64,000 bases of DNA from Armatimonadota bacterium (lineage in GTDB: Bacteria; Armatimonadota; HRBIN16): the NCBI GenBank assembly GCA_026003175.1, contig BPGT01000004.1, positions 62,001 to 126,000 of the forward strand, written 5' to 3'. Shown here piece after piece: positions 1 to 9,027 of this stretch. Position numbers and translations under genes: made by a program. Numbering within the stretch: position 1 is the first letter of the stretch; the number at the start of each line of letters is the position of its first letter. The notes beneath the pieces are model-generated. The model saw only the letters and a program-made list of their open reading frames with translations. It searched no databases and had not been told where the DNA came from.

Positions 1-1
1 G

Positions 2-1900
2 GCGTTAAGCCTAGAACCCCTTCCGGGCGAGCGATGCAATCAAGCATCCAGCTACGACCGCGCCAGCCGCATCGTGGACGGCAAGAAAGTAGACTGGTTT
101 GCCAACGGCGATGCCGGTCAGTACATCCGCATCGAGGAACGTAGCGGGCGCAGGGAGATGGTGATGGCAGATATTCCGGGACCCGGTGCGATAGTGCGTA
201 TCTGGTCGGCGAACCCGAAGGGTATACTACGCATCTACATCGACGGCACGGAGAAACCGGCGATAGAGCGCGAATTTGCGAAGCTGTTTGACGGTTCGCA
301 AGGATATCCGTTCATCCCTCCTCTGGCAGGTATACGTTCCAGTGGAGCCAACGTCTATTTCCCCATTCCCTTTGCGAAGCGTGCGCTGGTTACCGTAGAA
401 GGCGGCGAAGGCATGTACTATCACGTCAACTATCGTCTCTATCCGCCCGGCACACAGGTAGAAAGCTTCTCCTGGCAGGCGGTAGAGCGTACGCGCAAAC
501 TGGGCGAGCAGGTGATGCGGCGGCTGGCAAAGCCCTACGAGACGTGGCGTGCGCCTGCTGGTTCGCAAACCTATTCGCTTCGCTGGGATATTCCTCCGAG
601 TGGCTCGCGGGTGCTGAATCTGCAGGGACCGGCGCGTATCGTAGCAATCGAGATGCAGCCGCAGGCGAGGGACATACAGAAAGCATTGCGGGCGGCAGTG
701 CTGGAAATCACCTGGGATAACGGTATGTTGCCCTCAGTGTGGTCTCCGCTGGGCGATTTCTTCGGCACTGGACCCGGCTTAAACCCATATCAGGCATTAC
801 CCTGTGGAGTGCTGGAAAACGGCACGATGTACAGCCACTGGGTGATGCCTTTTGCCTGGCGGGCGGTGCTGCGGATACGCAACGAGGGAGATGAAACGCT
901 GGAGCTGTCGGGCAAGGTGGTGGTGCAGCCCATGCGCTGGAGCGATCGCTGGATGCACTTCCACGCGCAGTGGCATACGCAATATCCCATCCGCACCCGC
1001 CCGATGCGCGACTGGACGATGGCAGAGGCGTGGGGAACAGGGCGTTTTGTGGGCGTTGCGTTGAGTGTGGCAAATCCTGTCAAGGTGTGGTGGGGCGAAG
1101 GCGACGAGAAGTTTTACGTGGACGGAGAGCAGTTTCCCAGCACCTTCGGCACCGGTACAGAAGACTTCTTCGGCTACGCCTGGGGTAATCCCACACCGTT
1201 CACGCACGCCTACCACAACCAGCCCCGTGCCGATGGACCCGGCAGCTACGGTCACGTGTCCAACAACCGTTTCTTCATTATCGACAACGTGCCGTTCCAG
1301 AAGAGCTTTCGCGCGGATATCGAGGTATGGCACTGGGCAGAAGTGGAGGTCAGCTACAGCGCAATCGGTTACTGGTACGCGACTGGCGAGCAAGGAGCAA
1401 GGAGCTTTCCCACCTTGCGCGAGCGTTTGCCCGTGCAGCTACCCGAGCTGAAGGTGTATCGCGAGCCTGATGCTATCGAGGGCGAGGCGATGAAGATTTT
1501 GCGATGCAACGGTGGCAACACCAGCACGCAAGACATGCAGGGCTTTGGCGAGGCGTGGAGTGGTGGTGCGCAGTTGTGGTGGACAGGTGCACAACCGGGC
1601 AACGTGCTCGAACTGGGCTTTAACGCCAGCAAGGCAGGCACGTACGATCTGATTGTGGCGATGACCAAAGCAGTGGACTATGGACAGTTCCGCCTGTCGG
1701 TGAACGGCGTGTCCGTCGGCGATGTGGTAGACCTGTTCAATAACGGGGTCGTCCACACGGGCAAAATCAGCATGGGAAGGGTGCAGTTGAAGCAGGGGCA
1801 AAACGTGCTGCGTGTGGAGGTGGTGGGCACCAACCCTGCCAGCACCGGCGATCGCTACATGTTCGGGCTGGACTTTATCAAGATAGTGCCGGTGCAATAA
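2..1900 (+). CDS. GH172-type (DUF2961) glycoside hydrolase, 5' end cut off by the window edge
   Basis: The reading frame is open from base 2 to the stop at 1900, so the true start lies outside the window. A GTG at 74 is internal: the residues before it (SSYDRASRIVDG) match the conserved N-terminal segment of the DUF2961/GH172 family. The first 450 or so residues form the GH172 double jelly-roll region, with the family-typical stretch FGTGTEDFFGYAWG near nucleotides 1147-1188 carrying acidic residues. The last 130 residues form a beta-sandwich module usual for the family. GH172 enzymes act on difructose anhydrides and arabinofuranosides; the substrate here cannot be read from sequence. A secreted glycosidase follows downstream. 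Confidence 0.85.
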   Translation, partial: ALSLEPLPGERCNQASSYDRASRIVDGKKVDWFANGDAGQYIRIEERSGRREMVMADIPGPGAIVRIWSANPKGILRIYIDGTEKPAIEREFAKLFDGSQGYPFIPPLAGIRSSGANVYFPIPFAKRALVTVEGGEGMYYHVNYRLYPPGTQVESFSWQAVERTRKLGEQVMRRLAKPYETWRAPAGSQTYSLRWDIPPSGSRVLNLQGPARIVAIEMQPQARDIQKALRAAVLEITWDNGMLPSVWSPLGDFFGTGPGLNPYQALPCGVLENGTMYSHWVMPFAWRAVLRIRNEGDETLELSGKVVVQPMRWSDRWMHFHAQWHTQYPIRTRPMRDWTMAEAWGTGRFVGVALSVANPVKVWWGEGDEKFYVDGEQFPSTFGTGTEDFFGYAWGNPTPFTHAYHNQPRADGPGSYGHVSNNRFFIIDNVPFQKSFRADIEVWHWAEVEVSYSAIGYWYATGEQGARSFPTLRERLPVQLPELKVYREPDAIEGEAMKILRCNGGNTSTQDMQGFGEAWSGGAQLWWTGAQPGNVLELGFNASKAGTYDLIVAMTKAVDYGQFRLSVNGVSVGDVVDLFNNGVVHTGKISMGRVQLKQGQNVLRVEVVGTNPASTGDRYMFGLDFIKIVPVQ

Positions 1901-1935
1901 GGTGGAGTGTTCCACAGGGTTCTGACCGCCACCCA

Positions 1936-1970
1936 GTGGAGGGCGAGGCTCCCGCCGAGCCGTTGGTGTC
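1936..1970 (+). repeat. Dispersed GC-rich palindromic repeat, copy 1
   Basis: This copy shares the core GAGGCTCCTGCCGAGCC with five others, with one change (CCCGCC for CCTGCC). The arms GGCTC and GAGCC can pair into a short hairpin. It is followed at once by a second repeat-like stretch that begins CATTGCGAGGG. Confidence 0.7.
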
Positions 1971-2139
1971 ATTGCGAGGGAACGGGGACATGCCTCTCTC
2001 CTCACAAGGGAGGAGACGGGGATGAGTTTGGTCCCGTGCAGGAGATGGCTCGCCGCTTTGCGGCTCGGTCAGGGTACGACCGTTTACAACAGTGTATGTA
2101 CAGTTGCAGCATCACCGGGTTACAATGGGAGGTGTCACG

Positions 2140-4263
2140 ATGACGTACTGGTGGCTTCTCGCATCTTGTTTGCTGGCGGCAGTGGCATTGGCGGCTTCGG
2201 CTCAGCAGACACTCTTTGACTTTGAAAACGAGGCGCAAGCCCAGCCTGTTGTGCAAAACGAAGTGCGAGCGCAGCGGGTTTTGGCAAGCGGAAAGCTTTC
2301 GGGTTACGCGCTGGAAGTGGAGTTCCGCCCTGCGGAGTGGCCAAACGTGATGTTCCGTCCCGTCCAGCCCTGGAACTGGACAGGAGCGGGCGCACTAGCG
2401 ATAGATATTCATAACCCCAACGCCGAGCCGGTATGGTTTGGTATCCGTGTGGATGACGATCCGCGCGCGGATGGCTGGAACTACTGTCGACAGGCTACCA
2501 CCACCATCGGCGCGGGCGAGACGCATACCTACGTGCTGCCGCTGGCTTTCAACCCAATGGACTACGGCATGAGAGGGCTGCCGCCACTGGTGGAGGGAGG
2601 CGGTATTCTGCTGGGGGTAACGAACCCGCACAAGCTGAACGTCAGCCATATCGTGGCGTTTCAGGTCTTTCTCCATCGCCCAGCTAAGCCGATTAAACTG
2701 CAAATAGATAACATCCGCCTCGTAGAGGGTAGTGCACCCGTCAAGGGTATTGTAGACCGCTTCGGGCAGTGGACGGGCGGCGACTGGCCCGGCAAGGTAA
2801 AAAGCGAGGATGACTTGAGACGTAGACGCCAGCAGGAAGCAGAGGAGCTGAGAAGACTTCCCTCACTGCCAGACCGCGATGAGTACGGCGGCTGGAAGGA
2901 CGGTCCCAAGCTGCAGGCGACAGGTTATTTCCGCACCGCTAAACATGACGGCAAGTGGTGGCTGGTGACACCGGCGGGCACGCTGTTCATCTCGTTGGGC
3001 ATGGACTGTGTGCACACTGGCGACGCTACCTTCATCGCCGGACGCGAGCAGATGTTCACCTGGCTACCTGAAGAGGGCAGTCCACTGGCAAAGCACATCG
3101 GCTACCAGTCGGGTGTGCATTCGGGACCGGTGAAAGAAGGCAAAACCATTAACTGGTATGCGCTCAACCTGCAGCGCAAATACGGGGAGAACTACAAGCC
3201 GGTGTGGATGGACGTCACCCTGCGCCGTCTGCGCTCGTGGGGCTTTAACACCATTGCCAACTGGTCGGACTGGGATTTTCACCGCAACGGCAAGGTTCCT
3301 TACGTGGGCACAGCGCACATCGGCGGCGAACATGCGCGCGTTTCCAGCGGCAGCGACTACTGGGGCAGAATGCATGACCCGTTTGACCCCAAGTTCGAGC
3401 AAAGTGTGCGCAACTCCCTGCGCCCGGTAGTCCAGCACATCGGCGACGACCCCTGGTGCATCGGCTATTTCGTGGATAACGAGCTGAGCTGGGCTGGTGC
3501 GGGCGAGGAAGGAGGACGTTACGGACTGGCGTACGGTGCGCTGCAAGAAGAGGCTGCGAACTCTCCTGCCAAACGCGCCTTGATGCAGCAGCTGCGTCAG
3601 AAGTACGAAACGATTGATAAACTGAACGCTGCGTGGGGCACATCCTTCGCCAGCTGGGAGGATTTGGAGAAACCCCAAAAGCTGCAACCGCCTTCCACCG
3701 ACGCCCGCAAGCAGGACTTCGCCGTCTTCGTCAAGAGCCTCGCACGGCAGTACTTCCGTACGGTACGTCATGTGTTGAAAGAGCTTGCTCCCAACCACCT
3801 GTACCTCGGCTGTCGGTTCGCGTGGTACGGACCAGACGCGGTAGAGGCAGCGGCAGAGTACTGCGACGTGGTCAGCTTCAACATCTACGCACCACGTGTG
3901 GAGCGTGAGCGGTACGCCATCGTAGAAAAGTTGGACAAACCCGCCATCATCGGCGAGTTCCACTTTGGCGCATTAGACAGGGGCATGTTCCACACCGGAC
4001 TGGTCGCCGCCAAAGACCAGCAAGACCGCGCGCGGATGTACAAAGACTACCTGACCAGTGTGCTCACGCACCCCAACTTCGTCGGCTGTCACTGGTTCCA
4101 GTACAACGACCAGCCGCTGACCGGAAGGTGGTTTGACGGTGAGAACTACAATATCGGCTTCGTGACCGTTACCGATACGCCTTATCCCGAAATGGTACAA
4201 GCTGCACGGGAGATACATAGCGAGGCGTATCGGTTGAGGGCAGGCGTGCAGGGCGCCAGGTGA
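2140..4263 (+). CDS. Secreted GH50/agarase-like glycoside hydrolase
   Basis: The ATG at 2140 is chosen because GGGAGGTG lies just upstream and the first 24 residues form a signal peptide ending near ASAQQ. Residues 25-215 are a carbohydrate-binding-like beta-sandwich. The rest is a TIM-barrel with WWLVTPAGTLFISLG and a C-terminal WFQYNDQP segment, as in GH50-like beta-agarase relatives. E448 in DNELSW fits the acid/base and E606 in IIGEFHFG fits the nucleophile of a clan GH-A retaining enzyme. The protein is probably exported and works on plant or algal galactans with the upstream GH172 protein. The exact substrate is not deducible. It could equally be annotated as beta-galactosidase-like. 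Confidence 0.8.
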   Translation: MTYWWLLASCLLAAVALAASAQQTLFDFENEAQAQPVVQNEVRAQRVLASGKLSGYALEVEFRPAEWPNVMFRPVQPWNWTGAGALAIDIHNPNAEPVWFGIRVDDDPRADGWNYCRQATTTIGAGETHTYVLPLAFNPMDYGMRGLPPLVEGGGILLGVTNPHKLNVSHIVAFQVFLHRPAKPIKLQIDNIRLVEGSAPVKGIVDRFGQWTGGDWPGKVKSEDDLRRRRQQEAEELRRLPSLPDRDEYGGWKDGPKLQATGYFRTAKHDGKWWLVTPAGTLFISLGMDCVHTGDATFIAGREQMFTWLPEEGSPLAKHIGYQSGVHSGPVKEGKTINWYALNLQRKYGENYKPVWMDVTLRRLRSWGFNTIANWSDWDFHRNGKVPYVGTAHIGGEHARVSSGSDYWGRMHDPFDPKFEQSVRNSLRPVVQHIGDDPWCIGYFVDNELSWAGAGEEGGRYGLAYGALQEEAANSPAKRALMQQLRQKYETIDKLNAAWGTSFASWEDLEKPQKLQPPSTDARKQDFAVFVKSLARQYFRTVRHVLKELAPNHLYLGCRFAWYGPDAVEAAAEYCDVVSFNIYAPRVERERYAIVEKLDKPAIIGEFHFGALDRGMFHTGLVAAKDQQDRARMYKDYLTSVLTHPNFVGCHWFQYNDQPLTGRWFDGENYNIGFVTVTDTPYPEMVQAAREIHSEAYRLRAGVQGAR

Positions 4264-4269
4264 CCCCCC

Positions 4270-4298
4270 TTGCCTTCTGCCCGTAGCCGTGCTATACT
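4270..4298 (+). promoter_or_regulatory. Sigma-70-type promoter of tRNA-Leu
   Basis: TTGCCT at 4270-4275 and TATACT at 4293-4298 are separated by 17 bases. Predicted transcription begins about 6 bases before the tRNA. Confidence 0.6.
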
Positions 4299-4310
4299 TT
4301 TTAAGGGTAT

Positions 4311-4392
4311 GCCCGGGTGGCGGAATCGGTAGACGCACGGGACTTAAAATCCCGGGCCTTAGTGCGTGCGGGTTCGAGTCCCGCCCCGGGCA
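4311..4392 (+). tRNA. tRNA-Leu(TAA)
   Basis: The acceptor arms GCCCGGG (4311-4317) and CCCGGGC (4385-4391) pair perfectly, with discriminator A at 4392. The T arm is GCGGG/CCCGC around TTCGAGT. The anticodon loop CTTAAAA has anticodon TAA, and a long variable arm follows as expected for a class II leucine tRNA. The 3' CCA is not encoded. Confidence 0.97.
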
Positions 4393-4427
4393 CATGGTGT
4401 GGGTGAATATGTTTGTGAGGAGGAGTC

Positions 4428-5975
4428 ATGCCACAACCCGAAGCACAAGATACTGCCATCATGGAGCCACCTATCAAGACGGTGGATGCCCTCGCCCAAG
4501 CAGAACAGTTGCTGGAACGCGCAGCGCGAATGGACCAAGCCATTCCCCAACACGAGCCCCAACCCCAGATGCTACGTTCCGAGCAGTTTGACGTGGATGT
4601 GACGTTTATCGGCGCGGGACCGGGCGGGTATGTGGGAGCCATTCGTGCCGCGCAGCTCGGCGGACGCGTGGTGTGCATAGAAAAAGAGTATCTGGGCGGA
4701 TGTTGTCTGAACTGGGGGTGCATCCCCACGAAGGCGATGATTGCCGGGGTAGAGCGCTACCAGCAGGTGAAGCACGCTGAGACGTTTGGTATCAGCGTCG
4801 GAGAGGTGAGCATCGACTTCGCGAAGCTGATGGCGCATAAAGAGAAGGTGGTTACCACCTTGCGCAATGGCATTGCCAGCCTGTTCAAAAAGAACGGTGT
4901 ACGCCATGTCGAGGGAACAGGACGTATCGCCGGGCATCATACGGTAGAGGTTGTTAAGCCTGATGGCTCCAAAGAGACCATTCGCACCCGCGCCATTGTG
5001 ATTGCCACCGGCTCCGCTCCAGTGCGCCTGCCCATACCCGGTCTGGAAGGGGAGGGCATCTGGACGAGCGACGATGCGGTGTCGGCAAAAGAGGTTCCGC
5101 CTCGCATGGTGATTATTGGCGCGGGAGCTATCGGCTGTGAGTTTGGCTATATCTACAACGGTCTTGGCTCCAAAGTAACGGTCGTGGAGATTATGCCGCA
5201 GATTCTGCCCAATGAGGACGTCGACATCGCTGCCGAGCTACAGCGAAGCCTCACGCGACAGGGTATCCGTTTCCTGCTCAACTCGCGCGTAGTGGAGGTC
5301 AAACACGGCAAGAACGGCGTCAAACAGGTGGTCGTGCAGACCGAGAAGGGTGAGGAGACCATCGAGTGCGAGGTAGTGCTGGTAGCGGTAGGACGGCGTG
5401 CGGTGCTGGACGGGTTGGGATTGGAGACGGTGAACGTCAAGACACACGAGAAGGGCATCGCCGTCAATGATAAAATGGAGACGAGCGTGCCTGGCATCTA
5501 CGCTATCGGTGACGTGACCGGGCGCATCCAGCTGGCGCATGTGGCGTCCATGGAGGGCATCGTCGCGGCAAGCAACGCGATGGGGCGGGAGCGACGCATG
5601 AACTATCGCGCTGTGCCCAGCTGTGTGTACACTGTACCAGAAGTAGCCTCGGTGGGGCTGACCGAACGGCAGGCGCGCGAGCACGGATACGACGTGCGCG
5701 TGGGTAAATATGCCTTTCGCGGGCTGGGCAAAGCGATGGCGATGGGCGAACGCGAGGGGCTGGTGAAGGTGGTCTCCGAAGCACGGTACGGGGAGATACT
5801 GGGCGTGCACATCGTGGGTCCCCACGCTACCGACCTTATCGGCGAGCCAGTGACCGCCATCCAGCTGGAAAGCACCATCGAAGAGATGACCTATACTATC
5901 CACGCCCACCCAACTCTCACCGAGGCTCTACTGGAAGCTTACGAGGACACCGAGAGGATGGCTATTCACAAGTGA
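4428..5975 (+). CDS. lpdA: Dihydrolipoyl dehydrogenase (E3)
   Basis: This FAD-dependent disulfide oxidoreductase reoxidises the lipoyl groups of 2-oxoacid dehydrogenase complexes or the glycine cleavage system with NAD+. The FAD motif GAGPGG lies near residues 62-67, the redox pair C93/C98 in GGCCLNWGC, the NAD motif GAGAIGCEFG about 120 residues later, and the catalytic C-terminal His in HAHPTLTEA. At 515 residues it is longer than the usual 460-475 because about 55 Pro/Gln-rich residues precede the FAD domain; they do not look like a lipoyl domain. The ATG at 4428 follows GAGGAGGAG. No E1/E2 genes lie nearby. Confidence 0.95.
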   Translation: MPQPEAQDTAIMEPPIKTVDALAQAEQLLERAARMDQAIPQHEPQPQMLRSEQFDVDVTFIGAGPGGYVGAIRAAQLGGRVVCIEKEYLGGCCLNWGCIPTKAMIAGVERYQQVKHAETFGISVGEVSIDFAKLMAHKEKVVTTLRNGIASLFKKNGVRHVEGTGRIAGHHTVEVVKPDGSKETIRTRAIVIATGSAPVRLPIPGLEGEGIWTSDDAVSAKEVPPRMVIIGAGAIGCEFGYIYNGLGSKVTVVEIMPQILPNEDVDIAAELQRSLTRQGIRFLLNSRVVEVKHGKNGVKQVVVQTEKGEETIECEVVLVAVGRRAVLDGLGLETVNVKTHEKGIAVNDKMETSVPGIYAIGDVTGRIQLAHVASMEGIVAASNAMGRERRMNYRAVPSCVYTVPEVASVGLTERQAREHGYDVRVGKYAFRGLGKAMAMGEREGLVKVVSEARYGEILGVHIVGPHATDLIGEPVTAIQLESTIEEMTYTIHAHPTLTEALLEAYEDTERMAIHK

Positions 5976-5980
5976 GCGCA

Positions 5981-6466
5981 ATGGAGAGCGACGAGAGCAA
6001 GCAGACCTCTGCACGACGCGCACTGGTAGTAGGGCTGCGTCTGCCACCGGACGTAATGGACCGTGCGGAATACATCGCTGCGCTATCGGGAGCGTCGTTG
6101 AAAGGGATGTTTCGCCGGTGGATTAGCCATGAGCTGCAGCGCGATCCCCGCTGGAGCTCAGGGGTGATAGAGTGGAGTGAGGCGAACGCGCGGCGTGCTC
6201 CTACCTGCGCAGCGGTGTATCGTTTCCGCGATGCACAGTATCAGGTGCTGTACGTGGGCTTTGAACCCCAGAATCTTCAACAGAGGCTGCTGGAGCACTG
6301 GCGGACACAGGATGTTCCCGACGCTCGCTATGTGAGCTATCTGCCGGTGACCAGTACAGCGAAGGGCAAGGAGGTACAACAGCGCCTGATTGCGCGTACG
6401 AAGCCTCTCTATCAGACTCAGGAAGACAAGGACGATAAAGAGGAGGGAGAGTCTGAGGGGGAGTAG
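5981..6466 (+). CDS. Small protein with GIY-YIG-like domain
   Basis: The start is placed at ATG 5981, five bases after the lpdA stop; an in-frame GTG at 5972 overlaps that stop. Residues 15-50 look like a short helical segment resembling ribbon-helix-helix proteins. Residues 70-145 fit the GIY-YIG fold: AVYRF (GIY position), VLYVG (YIG position), LQQRLLEHW with the conserved Arg, and a later helix with Glu (KGKEVQQRLI) leading to KPLYQ. The tail is very acidic and Lys/Asp/Glu-rich. The family includes nucleases, but no target can be named. It is probably co-transcribed with lpdA. Confidence 0.6.
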   Translation: MESDESKQTSARRALVVGLRLPPDVMDRAEYIAALSGASLKGMFRRWISHELQRDPRWSSGVIEWSEANARRAPTCAAVYRFRDAQYQVLYVGFEPQNLQQRLLEHWRTQDVPDARYVSYLPVTSTAKGKEVQQRLIARTKPLYQTQEDKDDKEEGESEGE

Positions 6467-6478
6467 TCTGTCAAAGGT

Positions 6479-6510
6479 GAGATTCTCCGCTTGCGCTCAG
6501 AATGACAATA
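6479..6510 (+). repeat. Short REP-like intergenic sequence
   Basis: The stretch GATTCTCCGCTTGCGCTCAG followed by AATGACAA resembles small dispersed intergenic repeats. Only one copy of this exact type was seen here, so the call is tentative. Confidence 0.25.
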
Positions 6511-6541
6511 TGGAGAAACTCTTCATTCGACGAGGTGTGCC

Positions 6542-7594
6542 GTGAGACCTGTTCATCTCTTGCTCATACTGAGTGCGTTCGTGCTGTTGAGCGCATGCGC
6601 AAAGAAGACATCCGCGCCCACGTCAGGTGAGGCTCCGGTGGAAGGAAAGAAAAAGCTCCGTGCGGCGATGGTGACCGACATCGCGGGCATTGGTGATCGC
6701 TCGTTCAACGAGTCCGCATGGCGCGGTTTGCAGCGTGCGCAGAAGGAGCTGGGCGCAGAGGTACGCTATCTCGAATCCGCCAAGTTGCCCGACTATGAGC
6801 AAAACCTGCGCCTGCTGGCTCAGCAGAAGTACGACGTGGTCATCGCGGTTGGCTTCGCGATGGAAGACGCTCTCAAGAAGGTCGCTCCCCAGTTTCCGAA
6901 CGTCATTTTCGCCATCGTGGACGGCAACGCGCCCGACCTGCCCAACTGTGTGTCGCTGAAGTTTCGCGAGCACGAAGGTTCGTTTTTGGTGGGTGCGCTG
7001 GCAGGCGCGATGACGAAGACAAATATCGTCGGCTTTGTGGGCGGGATGGAGATCCCGCTCATCAAGAAGTTCGAAGCGGGCTATCGCGCGGGCGTGATGA
7101 CCACCAACCCCAAAGCGAAGGTGCTCGTCGGATATACCGGCAACTGGACGGACACCGCCAAGGGCAAGGAGCTTGCCCTGTCGCAGTTTGAACGCGGAGC
7201 CGACATTGTGTACCACGCCTCCGGGCAGTGCGGACTGGGCGTGATTGAGGCAGCCGAAGAGCGAGGAAAAGGGCACTTCGCCATCGGTGTGGACTCGGAC
7301 CAGGACTACATCGCCCCCGGCTTCGTGCTGACCAGCATGATCAAAAGCGTAGACAACGCGGTGTTCGGCGTGTGCAAGGCTGTGGTAGAGGGCACGTTCC
7401 AGCCCGGCACGCGCGACCTGGGCATCAAGGAGAACGGCGTCGGCCTCAGCCCGATGCGATACACTAAACACCTCGTGCCGAAAGAGGTTCTGGACAAAAT
7501 AGAGACCTTGCGCCAGATGATAGCAGATGGCAAGCTGAAAGTGCCCCAGAGCGAGGAGGAGCTGAAGACGTTCCAGCCGCCAGCCTTGCCATAG
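6542..7594 (+). CDS. BMP family substrate-binding lipoprotein
   Basis: This is the extracytoplasmic binding protein of a BMP/Med-type ABC importer; characterised members bind nucleosides. The first residues form a lipoprotein signal with lipobox LLSAC and lipidated C19. The mature part has the family landmarks DIAGIGDRSFNESAWRG and, later, FREHEGSFLVGALAGAMTK, plus VYHASGQCGLGVIEAAEE. Length (350 aa) is normal. The start is GTG 6542; there is no better-placed ATG. No permease or ATPase gene adjoins it, so the transporter must be encoded elsewhere. Confidence 0.9.
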   Translation: MRPVHLLLILSAFVLLSACAKKTSAPTSGEAPVEGKKKLRAAMVTDIAGIGDRSFNESAWRGLQRAQKELGAEVRYLESAKLPDYEQNLRLLAQQKYDVVIAVGFAMEDALKKVAPQFPNVIFAIVDGNAPDLPNCVSLKFREHEGSFLVGALAGAMTKTNIVGFVGGMEIPLIKKFEAGYRAGVMTTNPKAKVLVGYTGNWTDTAKGKELALSQFERGADIVYHASGQCGLGVIEAAEERGKGHFAIGVDSDQDYIAPGFVLTSMIKSVDNAVFGVCKAVVEGTFQPGTRDLGIKENGVGLSPMRYTKHLVPKEVLDKIETLRQMIADGKLKVPQSEEELKTFQPPALP

Positions 7595-7606
7595 GAGAGA
7601 GAAAAG

Positions 7607-8146
7607 GTGGCTGCACCCAGGTATTTACCGCATTATACCTACGCAGACTACGTGCAGTGGGAAGGACGGTGGGAGCTCATCGAGGGCATCCCCTTCGCCA
7701 TGAGCCCCCAGCCGTCATTCCGACATCAGCGCATCTCACAGCGTATTGCTGCGGAGCTGGAAACAGCACTGGAAGGATGCGAACACTGTCGCGCGGTGCT
7801 GCCCGTGGACTGGAAAATCGCTGAGGATACGGTGGTGCAGCCTGATAACATGGTGGTGTGCGGCGAGGTGACCACCGAGGCGTATCTGGACAGACCGCCC
7901 GTGCTCATCTTTGAGGTACTCTCACCTTCTACCGAACAGAAAGACCGTGTAGTGAAAGCGGAACTCTACGCCTCGCAAGGAGTCAAATATTACGTGCTGG
8001 TAAACCCCGACCTCCTGCAGGCGGAAGTGATGGAGTTGCAAGGCGGGGAGTACCGGCTGCAGGCGACACTGCATGAAGGAACGTGGCGGTTTGACCTGGG
8101 TGAATGTCAGATAGAAGTGGACTTTGGTCGCCTGTGGAGGATATGA
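7607..8146 (+). CDS. Uma2 family (DUF820) PD-(D/E)XK endonuclease-like protein
   Basis: The 179-residue protein shows the Uma2 layout: N-terminal YTYADYVQWEGRWELIEGIP, a central PDNMVV aspartate, then FEVLSPSTEQKDR with the Glu of the PD-(D/E)XK core, and a C-terminal KAELYASQGVKYYVLVNPD helix-strand. Uma2 genes are scattered in many copies in cyanobacteria and Armatimonadota and their role is unknown. GTG 7607 follows GGAGAG by a few bases. It lies 12 bases after the BMP gene, so both may share a transcript. A second, damaged paralogue lies at 48.6 kb. Confidence 0.85.
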   Translation: MAAPRYLPHYTYADYVQWEGRWELIEGIPFAMSPQPSFRHQRISQRIAAELETALEGCEHCRAVLPVDWKIAEDTVVQPDNMVVCGEVTTEAYLDRPPVLIFEVLSPSTEQKDRVVKAELYASQGVKYYVLVNPDLLQAEVMELQGGEYRLQATLHEGTWRFDLGECQIEVDFGRLWRI

Positions 8147-8177
8147 GAACCTTAAACGTTTCTTATCGCAAAAGGCG

Positions 8178-8183
8178 TATAAT
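8178..8183 (+). promoter_or_regulatory. Probable -10 element for the STAS-Usp gene
   Basis: A perfect TATAAT lies 35 bases before ATG 8219. No good -35 element is evident. Confidence 0.4.
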
Positions 8184-8218
8184 AAAAGGTGCAGAACGTT
8201 CTGCAGAGGCGATGAGGC

Positions 8219-9004
8219 ATGATTGTAGAAGCACGCAATGACACGGTCAACCTGCTGGGTGCGCTGACCAAGAATCACTGGCAGACCATTAAGGCGGCGG
8301 CGAACCTGCTGCTGAAGCGCAACCCCGCAGGCATTATTATCAACTGTGCGGGCATTACCGAGTGCACGGAGGAGGGAGCGGAAACCTTTGCCGATGCGCA
8401 GGCGTACATCCAGAAGCATGGCGCACGCATCGTGCTCTGTGACATCCCCGAACATGTGATGGAAGTGCTTCGCCGGGTGCCGGGGGTGCGTTCGCAACTG
8501 CCTGTTGCCTGTACGATGGCTCAGGCGCGCGCCTCCCTGGGTCTGCCCAGCACCTACGAAACGGCGGAAGCGCCCTCTGAAAAGATTGTGCTGCTGCCCG
8601 TTTGGGAAGGGATGAACGCGCCGTATGCCGCCCAGCACGCCCTGCACATGACCAGAGACCAGCACGCCGTTTTGCACATCGTGTACATTCTGCTGGTGCC
8701 CCAGAAGCTGGCTCTCACCACCCCCATGCCTGAACAGGAAGAAGCGGCGCATCGCACCCTGACCGAGTTGGAGGAGATGGCTCGCCGCGCCCGGGTGAAG
8801 GTGGAAAAGCGTGTGGAGCGATGCCGTGACCTGGCGCGCGGGATTATCACCGCGGCGGAGCAAGAGCGGGCAAGCCAGCTGATTCTGGGCATCACGCCGG
8901 GCGACATGTCGGCGGCAAACGGTTTGCTGACCACCGTGTTGCAGAAAGCCCCCTGCGAGGTGCTGGTGGTGCGCGCCCCGGCAACGGTGGAGCAGACGGG
9001 GTGA
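8219..9004 (+). CDS. STAS domain - universal stress protein (UspA) fusion
   Basis: Residues 1-108 read as a STAS (anti-sigma-factor-antagonist-like) domain: a strand, IIINCAGITECTEEGAETF at the usual phosphoacceptor loop, then a C-terminal helix. Here the loop has Thr/Cys where SpoIIAA has Ser. Residues 120-255 form a UspA-like alpha/beta domain starting KIVLLPVW and ending APCEVLVVRAP. The ATP-loop GxxGxxxxGxxxS is weakly kept (LGITPGDMS). Such a fusion suggests a signalling switch that senses nucleotide or stress. GATGAGG precedes the ATG. No partner kinase or phosphatase is adjacent. Confidence 0.75.
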   Translation: MIVEARNDTVNLLGALTKNHWQTIKAAANLLLKRNPAGIIINCAGITECTEEGAETFADAQAYIQKHGARIVLCDIPEHVMEVLRRVPGVRSQLPVACTMAQARASLGLPSTYETAEAPSEKIVLLPVWEGMNAPYAAQHALHMTRDQHAVLHIVYILLVPQKLALTTPMPEQEEAAHRTLTELEEMARRARVKVEKRVERCRDLARGIITAAEQERASQLILGITPGDMSAANGLLTTVLQKAPCEVLVVRAPATVEQTG

Positions 9005-9027
9005 ACCTGCGTCCACTCCCTCCAGTG

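Noticed and set aside
797-1393. Long antisense frame inside the GH172 gene, and similar long frames inside mfd, polB and dxr
   Set aside because: They are shadows of strongly biased GC-rich codons and have no recognisable domain or initiation site.
2092-2139. Upstream GTG start for the GH50-like gene
   Set aside because: The ATG at 2140 has a ribosome-binding site and directly begins a signal peptide.
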